Shown here piece by piece: positions 1-8,298 of a DNA stretch of 64,000 bases. Where the stretch lies: NCBI RefSeq assembly GCF_027497355.1, contig NZ_CP114909.1:3863001-3927000 (forward strand), read 5' to 3'. Source of the stretch: Micromonospora sp. WMMA1947 (lineage in GTDB: Bacteria; Actinomycetota; Actinomycetes; Mycobacteriales; Micromonosporaceae). The notes under the pieces were generated by a model. It was not told where the DNA came from. It saw only the letters and a list, made by a program, of their open reading frames with translations, and did not search any database. How positions within the stretch are numbered: position 1 is the first letter of the stretch; each line of letters opens with the position of its first letter. Both the position numbers and the translations under genes were made by a program.

Positions 1-1
1 C

Positions 2-994
2 GGCGGCAGCGCCGTCTACCAGCGCCTCTGGAACCCCACAGTGGCCCGGTTCGAGACCGCGCTCGCCCAGCTCGAAGGCACCGCCGAGGCGGTCGCGTTC
101 GCCAGCGGCATGGCCGCCCTCACCGCCGCCCTGCTCGCCGCCACCCGCGACGGCAAACGCCACGTCGTCGCCGTCCGCCCCCTCTACGGCGGCACCGACC
201 ATGTCCTCGCCACCGGCCTGCTCGGCACCGAGGTCACCTGGGCCACCCCCGCCGACGTGGCCGCCGCCATCCGACCCGACACCGCGCTGGTGCTGGTCGA
301 GACGCCCGCCAACCCCAGCCTCGACCTGGTCGACATCGCCGCGCTCGCCGGCGCCGCCGGTGACGTCCCGCTGCTCGTCGACAACACCGTCGCCACCCCG
401 GTGCTCCAGCAGCCCGCCCGCCACGGCGCCGCGCTCGTGCTGCACAGCGCCACCAAGAGCATCGGCGGCCACGGCGACGTCCTCGCCGGAGTGATCGCCT
501 GCGCTCCCGAATGGGCCGCCCGGCTGCGCCAGGTCCGCGCCGTCACCGGCGCCGTCCTGCACCCGCTCGGCGCGTACCTGCTGCACCGCGGCATCCAGAC
601 CCTCCCGCTGCGGGTCCGCGCCCAGCAGGCCGGTGCGGAGAAGCTCGCCGCCTGGCTCGCCGGCCACCCCGCCGTCGAGCGCGTCCACCACCCGTCCCTG
701 TACGACCCGGCCGGGCTGGTCGGCCGCCAGATGTCCGGCACCGGCAGCCTGCTCGCCTTCGAGGTACGCGGCGGCGCGCCCGCCGCGGCCGAGGTCGCCG
801 GCACCTGCGAACTGATCACCCACGCGGTGTCGCTGGGCGGTGTCGACACGCTGATCCAGCACCCGGCCTCGCTCACCCACCGGCCGGTCGAGGGCGACGC
901 CAAGCCCTGCGGCGGGCTGCTGCGCGTCTCGGTCGGCCTGGAGGACCCGGAGGACCTGCGGGCGGATCTCGCGCAGGCGCTGTCGCGCATCTGA
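2..994 (+). CDS. PLP-dependent trans-sulfuration enzyme (cystathionine gamma-synthase/lyase type), 5' partial
   Basis: The reading frame is open to the left edge, so the N-terminus is missing; the first visible residues include YQRLWNPT, the family's conserved N-terminal block. Further motifs are an LVDNT stretch whose Asp contacts the PLP ring nitrogen, and HSATKSIGGHGD, whose Lys (codon at 455-457) should form the Schiff base. The Cys/Met-metabolism PLP family includes cystathionine gamma-synthase, cystathionine gamma-lyase and methionine gamma-lyase, which act on sulfur amino acids in the cytoplasm. The C-terminal SVGLEDPEDLRADL block is intact and the gene ends at a TGA. The sequence does not tell which of these activities it has. 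Confidence 0.9.
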   Translation, partial: GGSAVYQRLWNPTVARFETALAQLEGTAEAVAFASGMAALTAALLAATRDGKRHVVAVRPLYGGTDHVLATGLLGTEVTWATPADVAAAIRPDTALVLVETPANPSLDLVDIAALAGAAGDVPLLVDNTVATPVLQQPARHGAALVLHSATKSIGGHGDVLAGVIACAPEWAARLRQVRAVTGAVLHPLGAYLLHRGIQTLPLRVRAQQAGAEKLAAWLAGHPAVERVHHPSLYDPAGLVGRQMSGTGSLLAFEVRGGAPAAAEVAGTCELITHAVSLGGVDTLIQHPASLTHRPVEGDAKPCGGLLRVSVGLEDPEDLRADLAQALSRI

Positions 995-1030
995 CGGCGG
1001 CGGGTCGCCCGCGTCCGCGGCGTCGGCCGG

Positions 1031-1714
1031 TCACGACTTCGGGCCGACGTGCCGGTCGAGGGCGGCGACCGCCTCCCGGCGGGCCACCGAGAGGGAGTTG
1101 CGGCGGTTCATCCGCCAGGCGATGCCCAGCCGGTCGAGGGCCCGCTGGCAGAGGCCCATGATGTCGGCGGACTCGTTGGCGAACATGTAGCGCGGATAGA
1201 CGTACGCCTTGCCGCGCACGACGACCCGGTTGGCGAAACGGCAGCCGTCGGAGTGGAACAGGCCGCGCAGGAAGTCGCCCGCCTGGGCCTCGACAATGGG
1301 TCGCTGCCAATCGGTCAGAACGATCGGGCGCTCGTGCTTCTTGCCGGGCCCGTGCTGCGGTAGTAGGCACGGCCAGTGCTTCCCGTAACTCTGCACGCTG
1401 ACGCAGCCCGGTTTCTGGACCCGCTGCACCTTCTCGGCCAGCACCGCTCGCATGGCGTCGTCGCACGCCTCGATCAGGCCCGGCCAGCAGTCGCTGCAGG
1501 CGATCCGGAGCACCGGCACCCGGGCCTTGGTGACGAGGTGCCCGTCGCCGAGGTAGAGGCCGAGGAGATAGGCGTAGGCCGCCGGATCTGTCGGAGCGTG
1601 CATGTCGTCACGACAGCGGAAGCATCGCAGTGCGGTGCCCTGCTGCTTCGGCGTCGGCCGATCCTTGCACCAGTGGCGAACCGTCGGGTAGGAGAGCCCC
1701 ACGGTCCGCGCCAC
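1031..1714 (-). CDS. HTH/LAGLIDADG-type protein, N-terminus displaced by a probable frameshift
   Basis: Two LAGLIDADG-like helices are visible, YLLGLYLGDGH (about residues 49-59) and FLRGLFHSDG (about 148-157), behind an N-terminal helix-turn-helix (VARTVGLSYPTVRHW) and CxxC pairs. The architecture is that of the single-protein LAGLIDADG family seen in actinomycetes, either a retired homing endonuclease or a DNA-binding protein. The frame from the GTG at 1714 begins in the middle of the HTH. The missing part (HPPELRARARRL) lies in another frame starting at GTG 1779, and one extra base near 1740 would join them into a 249-aa protein. It sits 35 nt downstream of a tRNA on the same strand. The gene may be a pseudogene or the site may be a sequencing error. 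Confidence 0.7.
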   Translation of the reverse strand: MARTVGLSYPTVRHWCKDRPTPKQQGTALRCFRCRDDMHAPTDPAAYAYLLGLYLGDGHLVTKARVPVLRIACSDCWPGLIEACDDAMRAVLAEKVQRVQKPGCVSVQSYGKHWPCLLPQHGPGKKHERPIVLTDWQRPIVEAQAGDFLRGLFHSDGCRFANRVVVRGKAYVYPRYMFANESADIMGLCQRALDRLGIAWRMNRRNSLSVARREAVAALDRHVGPKS

Positions 1715-1814
1715 CTGGGCAACGGTCGCGCCGTCGAGGTAAGACGCCGCGCCCGGGCGCGCAGTTCGGGTGGATGCACAACCCTATGGTCGAACGCCTG
1801 TATGACATTTCTGG

Positions 1815-1889
1815 TGCCCTCGGTGGGATTCGAACCCACACTGTATGGAGTTTGAATCCATTGCCTGCTGCCAGTTGGGCTACGAGGGC
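1815..1889 (-). tRNA. tRNA with anticodon CAA (tRNA-Leu by anticodon)
   Basis: Read on the minus strand, the acceptor stem GCCCTCG (1883-1889) pairs with CGAGGGC (1816-1822), followed by discriminator A and an encoded CCA (1812-1814). The anticodon stem ATGGA/TCCAT closes a TTCAAAC loop, giving CAA, which reads UUG (Leu). The T arm is GTGGG/TTCGAAT/CCCAC. The variable region is only about five bases, unlike the long variable arm usual for bacterial tRNA-Leu, so the amino-acid identity is less certain than the fold. Confidence 0.88.
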
Positions 1890-1983
1890 GTTCCGTGATT
1901 CGGCCTCGACAGCTTACCCGCTAGGCTGAGGGCGGCGGCACCCGGCAGGGCGGGTGCCGGGCTCGAACCGGTGGGAGTGGCTC

Positions 1984-2604
1984 GTGGGCGAGATGCAGGC
2001 GGACGCCGAGCGCAAGCGCGTTCTGATCGCCGAGGACGAGGCGCTCATCCGGCTGGACCTGGCCGAGATGCTCGTCGAAGAGGGCTACGAGGTGGTCGGC
2101 GAGGCCGGTGACGGCGAGACCGCCGTCAAGCTCGCCGAGGAGCTCAAGCCGGATCTGGTCATCCTCGACATCAAGATGCCGATCATGGACGGGCTGGCCG
2201 CCGCCGAGCGGATCGCCGGCGCGCGCATCGCCCCGGTGATCATCCTGACCGCGTTCAGCCAGCGTGACCTGGTGGAGCGGGCGCGGGCGGCCGGCGCGAT
2301 GGCGTACCTGGTCAAGCCGTTCCAGAAGAGCGACCTGGTGCCGGCGGTGGAGATCGCGCTGTCCCGCTACTCGGAGATCGCCGCGCTGGAGTCGGAGGTC
2401 GCCGGCCTCACCGACCGGCTGGAGATCCGCAAGACCGTCGAGCGCGCCAAGGGTGCGCTGATGACGACGTACGGCATGACCGAGCCGCAGGCGTTCAAGT
2501 GGATCCAGCGCACCGCGATGGACCACCGGATGACCATGAAGGAGGTCGCCGAGCGGATCCTCGCGGAGACCGCCGGCGGCGAGGTGGAGCAGCCCACGCC
2601 CTGA
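1984..2604 (+). CDS. pdtaR: PdtaR-type response regulator with ANTAR RNA-binding output
   Basis: The receiver domain (about 12-125) has the acidic pocket E17/D18, phospho-acceptor D62 in LVILDIKMP, T89 and K111. The C-terminal part (about 140-195) is an ANTAR domain with RKTVERAKGALMTTYGM and the conserved IQRTAMDHRMTMKEVA. ANTAR regulators bind paired hairpins in mRNA and act as antiterminators after phosphorylation by a histidine kinase (PdtaS in mycobacteria); no kinase is in this window. The GTG at 1984 is chosen because GGGAG lies 8 nt upstream; ATG 1993 and GTG 1954 are in frame. The gene follows a divergently oriented tRNA. Confidence 0.93.
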   Translation: MGEMQADAERKRVLIAEDEALIRLDLAEMLVEEGYEVVGEAGDGETAVKLAEELKPDLVILDIKMPIMDGLAAAERIAGARIAPVIILTAFSQRDLVERARAAGAMAYLVKPFQKSDLVPAVEIALSRYSEIAALESEVAGLTDRLEIRKTVERAKGALMTTYGMTEPQAFKWIQRTAMDHRMTMKEVAERILAETAGGEVEQPTP

Positions 2605-2628
2605 CCTGCCCGCGAGGTGTCCGATCGA

Positions 2629-2634
2629 TAGGAT
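2629..2634 (+). promoter_or_regulatory. -10 element TAGGAT, leaderless
   Basis: TAGGAT ends 7 nt before the ATG at 2642, so the transcript should begin at or next to the start codon. No Shine-Dalgarno sequence is present, which supports leaderless translation. Confidence 0.5.
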
Positions 2635-2641
2635 CGGATCC

Positions 2642-3850
2642 ATGCGCGTCCGGCCGGTCCTCGTCGCCGCTGCCGCCGCGCTGCTCCTGGCGGCCTGCCA
2701 CGCGACCCCGCGGCCGCTGCCGCAGCCCGCTTCCGTACGCCCGCAGTGGCAGCCCGTGGAGCTGGCCCTTCCCGCCGGCGCCTCGGGGCGTCCGGTGCCG
2801 CGCGACGCGGTTCGGTGCGCCGGTCGGTGGTACGTGGTGGGCGGGCTGGTCGATCCGGCGGGGGAGACCCGTCCGGCGGCGTGGTCCTCATCGGACGGCG
2901 TGACCTGGTCGCCGATTCCGGTGCGCGCGCAGACGTTCTACGGCCGTCAGCACGTGCTCTACGCGGTCGCCTGCCGCGACGACGGGATGGCCGCGCTGGG
3001 CGCGAAGACCGGTGGCGTGCACGGCAATCCGCGTACCGGGACGTGGGTGTGGGGTCCGGGCGGGCCGTTGCGGGAGGTGCCGGCGGCGTTCGAGCTGTTC
3101 GGCGGCCCGCGCGCGGTGAGCGCGTCGCGGCTGGCGGCGGGGCCGGGCGGCTGGCTGGTCGCCGGTGCGCGCGCGGACGGCGCGGCGGTGTGGACGTCGC
3201 CGGACGCCGAGGGGTTCGTCCTGCGTGAGGGGGTCGCGGAGTTGGCCGGCGACGGCCGGGGCCGGACGGCGGCGTACGACGTGGCGGCGGTGGGGTCGGG
3301 CTGGCTGGTGGTGGGGGCGTTGCTGCCGCCCGGCGGGACGGCCCGGACGCCTCTCGCGTGGGCCTCGGCCGACGGCCGGGTGTGGCGGCGGGTGGCCCTG
3401 CCGGTGCCGGACGGGGCGGCCGGGGCGGCGGAGCGGGTGGTGCCGGCCGACGGCGGGCCGGTGGTCCTCGGTCCGGTGGGCGACCGGTTCGGGGTGTGGC
3501 GCGGGTGCGACGACTGCGGCTCGCGGTCCGCCGGTTCGGCAGGTGCGGCGCAGGGGTGGCGGCGCGTCGGCGGGTTCGGCACGTCGGGGCCCGGGGTGTC
3601 GTCGGTGGACGCGCTCGCGGCGTCGGGGCGGCGGCTCGTCGCGGTGACCGGGGACGGCGCTCAGCGACGGCTCTGGATGTCGCGTGACGGCGGCGTGTCG
3701 TGGCTTCCCGTGATCACTCCGGTGCCGGTGCCGGACGGTGGCGACGCGGCGCTGCCGGTGGCCGTCGGCGACGGCGGGCTGCTCGTGGTCGTCGACGACG
3801 GGAAAACGTCCCGCGCCTGGTGGGGGGCGTTGTCGACCATCGATCGGTAG
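2642..3850 (+). CDS. Putative lipoprotein with Asp-box-like repeats
   Basis: The N-terminus has a short basic segment, a hydrophobic stretch and the lipobox LLAAC with the lipidated Cys at residue 19, so the protein should be anchored outside the membrane. The 402-aa body carries repeated short blocks such as WSSSDGVTWSPI, WTSPDAEGF, WASADGRVW and WMSRDGGVSW, which resemble the S-x-D-x-G-x-x-W Asp box of beta-propeller proteins. A six- or seven-bladed propeller is the likely fold. No sialidase catalytic residues are recognisable, so no enzymatic function is assigned. It appears to be transcribed alone. Confidence 0.85.
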   Translation: MRVRPVLVAAAAALLLAACHATPRPLPQPASVRPQWQPVELALPAGASGRPVPRDAVRCAGRWYVVGGLVDPAGETRPAAWSSSDGVTWSPIPVRAQTFYGRQHVLYAVACRDDGMAALGAKTGGVHGNPRTGTWVWGPGGPLREVPAAFELFGGPRAVSASRLAAGPGGWLVAGARADGAAVWTSPDAEGFVLREGVAELAGDGRGRTAAYDVAAVGSGWLVVGALLPPGGTARTPLAWASADGRVWRRVALPVPDGAAGAAERVVPADGGPVVLGPVGDRFGVWRGCDDCGSRSAGSAGAAQGWRRVGGFGTSGPGVSSVDALAASGRRLVAVTGDGAQRRLWMSRDGGVSWLPVITPVPVPDGGDAALPVAVGDGGLLVVVDDGKTSRAWWGALSTIDR

Positions 3851-4107
3851 CGGGTGAGGAGGTTCCAGCTCGTTACCGAGGAATAGTCGGCGAAAGCCTT
3901 GCCGGGCCTACGGTTCTTACGGCGATCGGCTTGAATCCGCCACCGCGTGTAACGGTTCGGTCAACCCCGCTTTCCAGGTCTTACGCCACCGCTCGCGGTG
4001 GGATAACGTCCCGGCCCAGACCGGCGACGACGGTCTTGGTTCGTCCACCCCGCAAGGGCCAATCAGCGGCGGGTGGTTCGGATCATGGACGGAGGAGGGT
4101 TCGGGCC
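3851..4107. promoter_or_regulatory. Upstream region of the liv operon
   Basis: These 257 bp hold no convincing gene. A short palindrome, CCACCGCTCGCGGTGG, lies near 3986-4001, and a Shine-Dalgarno GGAGGAGGG at 4091-4099 precedes the TTG at 4108. I looked for paired GlnR boxes and found no clear match. Confidence 0.4.
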
Positions 4108-5268
4108 TTGAGGCAGAAGCTCGCACGCGTGATCGGCGGGGTCGCCATGCTGGCGCTCGTCGCCGGTGGCACCGCTTGTTCCAGCGGCAGCGACGATGAG
4201 GGTTCCGGGGGCAGCGCCTGCGGGAGCAAGATCGCTTTCTTCGGCGCGCTGACCGGTAGCTCGGCCGCGCTGGGCATCAACGAGAAGAACGGCGTCAAGC
4301 TGGCCGTCGACAAGTACAACAAGGAGAACCCGGACTGCAAGGTCGAGCTCGCCGAGCTCGACTCGCAGGGCAGCCCGGACCAGGCGCCGGGTCTGGCCCA
4401 GAAGGCGATCGACGACACCAAGATCCTGGGCGTCGTGGGTCCGGCCTACTCGGGCGAGTCCGAGGCCGCCGGCCCGCTGTTCAACGAGGCCGGCCTGGTC
4501 ACCATCACCCCCTCCGCGACCCGTCCCAGCCTCGCCGAGCAGGGCTGGAAGACGTTCTTCCGCGCGGTCGGCAACGACCTGAGCCAGGGCCCCGCCGCCG
4601 GTAACTACATCAAGAACGTGATGAAGGCCGACCGGGTCTACGTCATCGACGACCAGTCCGCGTACGGCGCCGGCCTGGCCGACGAGGTCAAGAAGGTTCT
4701 CGGCTCCTCGGTCGTGGGCAGCGACAAGGTCCAGGGCGAGGGCAAGCAGACCGAGTTCTCCGGCGTGGTCACCAAGGTCAAGGCCGCCAACGTCAAGGCG
4801 GTCTTCTACGGCGGCTACTACCAGGAGGCCGGCCTGATCCGCAAGCAGCTCACCGCTGCCGGGGTCACCGCCCCGCTGGTCGCCGGTGACGGCGTGAACG
4901 ACGGCGCGTACATCACCTCCGCCGGTGCCGCCGCCGCCGAGGGCACCATCCTCACCTGCCCCTGCGCTCCGTCCACCGAGGCGCGCGGCACCTTCGCCGC
5001 CGACTTCAAGGCGCTCAACGGCACCGACCCGGGCACCTACAGCGACACCGCCTTCGACGCGGCGAACATCCTGCTGGCGGGCATCAAGGCCGGCAAGAGC
5101 ACCCGCGCCGACCTGCTGGAGTTCGTGAAGGGCTACAGCGGCGAGGGCGTTGCCGCCAGCTACAAGTTCGTCGAGGGCGGCGAGCTCGACCCGGCGCAGG
5201 TCAAGGTCTGGGCGTTCAAGGTGCAGGGCGGCAAGGTCGTCCCGGACCAGGAGATCCCCAAGTCCTGA
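4108..5268 (+). CDS. livK: Branched-chain amino acid ABC transporter, substrate-binding lipoprotein
   Basis: This is a type I periplasmic-binding protein of the LivJ/LivK family (386 aa). A signal peptide ends at a lipobox (AGGTAC) with Cys24, giving a membrane-anchored receptor. The ligand-binding part begins IAFFGALTGSSAALGINEKNGVKLAVDKYN, split here as the family's ALTG and NGVKLA blocks, followed by VGPAYSGES. The TTG start is chosen because GGAGGAGGG lies 8 nt upstream and because longer frames have no signal sequence. It heads livKHMGF and is separated from livH by a strong terminator, which should give more binding protein than permease. Substrate could be leucine, isoleucine, valine or a related amino acid. 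Confidence 0.93.
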   Translation: MRQKLARVIGGVAMLALVAGGTACSSGSDDEGSGGSACGSKIAFFGALTGSSAALGINEKNGVKLAVDKYNKENPDCKVELAELDSQGSPDQAPGLAQKAIDDTKILGVVGPAYSGESEAAGPLFNEAGLVTITPSATRPSLAEQGWKTFFRAVGNDLSQGPAAGNYIKNVMKADRVYVIDDQSAYGAGLADEVKKVLGSSVVGSDKVQGEGKQTEFSGVVTKVKAANVKAVFYGGYYQEAGLIRKQLTAAGVTAPLVAGDGVNDGAYITSAGAAAAEGTILTCPCAPSTEARGTFAADFKALNGTDPGTYSDTAFDAANILLAGIKAGKSTRADLLEFVKGYSGEGVAASYKFVEGGELDPAQVKVWAFKVQGGKVVPDQEIPKS

Positions 5269-5306
5269 TCGTTCGATCGCTGGACTGGCGATTGAGTAGT
5301 GATCGC

Positions 5307-5350
5307 GGGTGCGGCCGGGAGCTGGCTCCCGGCCGCACCCTCTTTTTCTC
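5307..5350 (+). terminator. Intrinsic terminator between livK and livH
   Basis: A perfect 16-bp stem (5307-5322 with 5325-5340) is followed by TCTTTTTCTC. It lies between livK and livH and should terminate part of the transcription, leaving livHMGF at a lower level. Confidence 0.85.
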
Positions 5351-5373
5351 TTGAGCGACGGAGCGTCCCTCCC

Positions 5374-6324
5374 TTGGACTTCGACGGATTGTTCTCCAAC
5401 TTCGGGGAACTCACCACGACCGGCTTGACGCAGGGCGCCATCTACGCCCTGGTCGCGCTCGGCTACACGCTTGTGTACGGCGTGCTCAGGCTCATCAACT
5501 TCGCCCACTCCGAGGTCTTCATCGCCGGCGCGTTCGCCGCGATCTGGACCTGGAACGGCTTCGGACTCGACCAGAACTCGCAGGTCAGCGGCATCGGCTC
5601 GATCCTGTTCTACCTACTGGTGGCGATGATCGTGGCGGCCATCGCCTCGGCGGGCACCGCGACGGTGATCGAACGGGTGGCGTACCGGCCGCTGCGCAAG
5701 CGCAACGCGCCGCCGCTGGCGTTCCTCATCACCGCCATCGGCGCCTCGATCGCCATCTCCGAGGCGTTCGGCGTCTACACCCGGCGCCGGCCGGAGGGCG
5801 CGCCGATCCTGGTCAGCTCGGAGCCGCTGTTCCACATCGCCGGGGTGCCGATCGACGCGGTGCAGCTGCTCACGATCGGTTCCGCGCTGGTGATGATGTT
5901 CGCGCTGGACCAGTTCATCAACCGCAGCCGTACCGGCCGCGGCATCCGGGCGGTGGCCCAGGACGCCAACACGGCGGCCCTGATGGGCGTCAACAAGGAC
6001 CGCATCATCCTGATGGTCTTCATCGCCGGTGGCACCATGGCCGGCGTCGCGGGCCTGCTCTACGACGTGCGGATCCAGACGCTCACCTACAGCGTCGGCT
6101 TCCTGCTGGGCCTCAAGGCGTTCACCGCCGCGGTGCTCGGCGGTATCGGCAACCTGCGCGGCGCGCTCGTCGGCGGGTTGCTGCTCGGCGTCGTGGAGAA
6201 CTACGCCGCGGGCCTGTTCGGCAGTCAGTGGAAGGACTTCGCCGCGTTCGCGGTGCTCGTCGTCCTGCTGATGTTCCGGCCGACCGGTCTGCTCGGCGAA
6301 TCACTGGGGAGGGCACGCGCATGA
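5374..6324 (+). CDS. livH: Branched-chain amino acid ABC transporter permease LivH
   Basis: The 316-aa protein has about eight hydrophobic segments and the family blocks GAIYALVALGYTLVYGVLRLINFAH near the N-terminus (here given as GAIYALVALGY and LINFAH) and AFTAAVLGGIGNLRGA near the C-terminus, the site that contacts the ATPases. It forms the membrane channel with LivM. The TTG at 5374 follows GGAG at 5360-5363; the upstream in-frame ATG at 5299 would start inside the terminator hairpin and is rejected. The stop overlaps the livM start in ATGA. Confidence 0.92.
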   Translation: MDFDGLFSNFGELTTTGLTQGAIYALVALGYTLVYGVLRLINFAHSEVFIAGAFAAIWTWNGFGLDQNSQVSGIGSILFYLLVAMIVAAIASAGTATVIERVAYRPLRKRNAPPLAFLITAIGASIAISEAFGVYTRRRPEGAPILVSSEPLFHIAGVPIDAVQLLTIGSALVMMFALDQFINRSRTGRGIRAVAQDANTAALMGVNKDRIILMVFIAGGTMAGVAGLLYDVRIQTLTYSVGFLLGLKAFTAAVLGGIGNLRGALVGGLLLGVVENYAAGLFGSQWKDFAAFAVLVVLLMFRPTGLLGESLGRARA

Positions 6325-7460
6325 CGACCACCATCGACCCGCCGGAGCGGCGGGAGACGGCGGCGGACAAGCTGCGGCAGGGCCGGCACGCGATCTCGGA
6401 GCGCTGGCACCACGCGCCGCGCTGGGTGCGCTGGGTGCTGCTGATCGCGGTCATCGCGTTCTTCTACGCGCTGCCGAACAAGGAGTTCTACCAGTACCTC
6501 GGGCCGATCCCGACCCCGGGCGCGAACTTCACCCAGGTGATGTTCACGGTCTCGATCTACGTGCTGCTGGCGGTCGGGCTCAACATCGTGGTCGGCTTCG
6601 CCGGCCTGCTCGACCTCGGCTACTTCGGCTTCTTCGCCGTCGGCGCGTACACGGTCGCGGTGCTGACCTCACCGAGCAGCGACCTCAAGACGCTGTGGCC
6701 GTGGCTGGCGGTGGTGCCGATCGCGATCGGCCTGACCATGGTCTCCGGCGTCATGCTGGGCACGCCGACGCTGCGTCTGCGCGGCGACTACCTGGCGCTG
6801 GTGACGCTCGGCTTCGCCGAGATGATCCGGATCGCGGCGGTCAGCTCCGAGTTCCTCAAGGGACAGCGCGGCTTCAACCAGATCCCGCACCCGCCCGGCC
6901 AGTACGCCGACGGCCGGCCGTGGTTCGGCGTGCTCGACGCCCGCCCGTACTACTGGCTGGTGCTCACGCTGATCATCCTGGTGGTGATCGGGGTGCGGAA
7001 CCTGACCCACAGCCGGGTCGGCCGGGCCTGGATCTCGATCCGCGAGGACGAGGACGCGGCCCAGCTGATGGGCGTGCCGACGTTCAAGTTCAAGCTGTGG
7101 GCGTTCGCCTCCGGCGCGGCCATCGCCGGCCTGGCCGGCGCGCTGTTCGCCGGTAAGCAGAACTTCGTCAACTCGCAGAACTTCGAGCTGCTCAACTCGA
7201 TCATCATCCTGGCCGCCGTCATCTTCGGCGGCTCGGGCAACATCATCGGCGCGATCGTCGGCGGCGGCCTGGTGGCGTACATGATCGAGCGGTTCCGTGG
7301 CATCGAGCTGTTCGGCATCGAACTGTACGAGTACCGGTTCCTCTTCTTCGGTCTGGTGCTCGTGGTGATGATGATCTTCCGCCCGCAGGGCTTGATCCCG
7401 AACCGGCGACGAGCGGCGGAGTTCAAGGACCGCCGCAAGGAGGTGATCGTCGGTGAGTGA
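6321..7460 (+). CDS. livM: Branched-chain amino acid ABC transporter permease LivM
   Basis: The second permease subunit has 379 aa, with a cytoplasmic N-terminus of about 40 residues and multiple membrane segments. The LGLNIVVGFAGLLDLGYFGFFAVGAY region, recognisable from NIVVGFAGLLDLG, is diagnostic for LivM, as is the RAWISIREDEDAAQLMGV block that docks on the ATPase. ATG 6321 overlaps the livH stop (ATGA), so translation is coupled. The end overlaps livG by 8 nt. Confidence 0.94.
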   Translation: MTTTIDPPERRETAADKLRQGRHAISERWHHAPRWVRWVLLIAVIAFFYALPNKEFYQYLGPIPTPGANFTQVMFTVSIYVLLAVGLNIVVGFAGLLDLGYFGFFAVGAYTVAVLTSPSSDLKTLWPWLAVVPIAIGLTMVSGVMLGTPTLRLRGDYLALVTLGFAEMIRIAAVSSEFLKGQRGFNQIPHPPGQYADGRPWFGVLDARPYYWLVLTLIILVVIGVRNLTHSRVGRAWISIREDEDAAQLMGVPTFKFKLWAFASGAAIAGLAGALFAGKQNFVNSQNFELLNSIIILAAVIFGGSGNIIGAIVGGGLVAYMIERFRGIELFGIELYEYRFLFFGLVLVVMMIFRPQGLIPNRRRAAEFKDRRKEVIVGE

Positions 7461-8298
7461 CACCGAGCAGACCCCGGCTGTTCCGGCCCAGGCGGCGGCC
7501 CCGGCCGTCGAGACGGTCGACAAGCGGGAGCCGTTGCTGGAGGTCGACCACGTCACGCTGCGCTTCGGCGGCGTGGTGGCCCTCAACGACGTGGACTTCA
7601 CCCTCTACAAGGGTGAGATCCTCGGCCTGATCGGCCCGAACGGCGCCGGCAAGACCACCTGCTTCAACGCGATGACCGGCATCTACCAGCCCACCGAGGG
7701 GCAGATCCGGTTCCTGGGCCAGAAGATCAGTGGCAAGAAGCGCCACCAGATCACCCGGATGGGCATGGCCCGGACGTTCCAGAACATCCGTCTCTTCCCG
7801 GAGATGACCGCGCTGGAGAACGTCCAGGTCGGCGCGGACGCGCACCACAAGACCAGCGTGATCTCCGCCCTGCTGCGCCTGCCGCGGCACTGGAAGGAGG
7901 AGCGCGAGGGCCGGGAGAAGGCCGAGCGCCTGCTGGAGTTCGTCGGCATCAGCAACCGGATGCACGAGTTCGCCCGCAACCTGTCCTACGGCGAGCAGCG
8001 GCGGCTGGAGATCGCCCGCGCGCTCGCCACCGACCCGAAGCTGCTCTGCCTGGACGAGCCGGCCGCCGGCTTCAACCCGGCGGAGAAGGAGGAGCTGCTC
8101 CAGCTCATCCGGCAGATCCGGGACCAGGGCGTGACGGTGCTGCTGATCGAGCACGACATGCGCCTGGTGATGGGCGTGACCGACCGGATCGTGGTCCTGG
8201 AGTTCGGAAAGAAGATCGCCGAAGGGCTGCCCGCCGAGGTGCGGGACAACCCGAAGGTGGTCGCGGCGTACCTGGGGGTGCCGGACGATGCTGCTTGA
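7453..8298 (+). CDS. livG: Branched-chain amino acid ABC transporter ATPase LivG
   Basis: This 281-aa ABC ATPase has a Walker A GPNGAGKTT (61-69), signature LSYGEQRRLEIARAL, Walker B LLCLDEPAAG and the switch His in LIEHDM. The PAAGFNPAEKEEL segment and the RTFQNIRLFPEMT block are typical of LivG rather than LivF. An unusual Pro/Ala-rich N-terminal extension of about 25 residues precedes the fold. It energises import together with LivF and uses a GTG start inside livM. Confidence 0.94.
   Translation: MSDTEQTPAVPAQAAAPAVETVDKREPLLEVDHVTLRFGGVVALNDVDFTLYKGEILGLIGPNGAGKTTCFNAMTGIYQPTEGQIRFLGQKISGKKRHQITRMGMARTFQNIRLFPEMTALENVQVGADAHHKTSVISALLRLPRHWKEEREGREKAERLLEFVGISNRMHEFARNLSYGEQRRLEIARALATDPKLLCLDEPAAGFNPAEKEELLQLIRQIRDQGVTVLLIEHDMRLVMGVTDRIVVLEFGKKIAEGLPAEVRDNPKVVAAYLGVPDDAA

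Noticed and set aside
3900..4000. GlnR-type boxes before the liv operon
   Set aside because: GTAAC-like and TCAAC-like pieces occur, but not at the paired spacing expected.
4063..5508. 481-codon minus-strand frame opposite livK
   Set aside because: It is a shadow frame; livK has a signal peptide, ribosome-binding site and family motifs.
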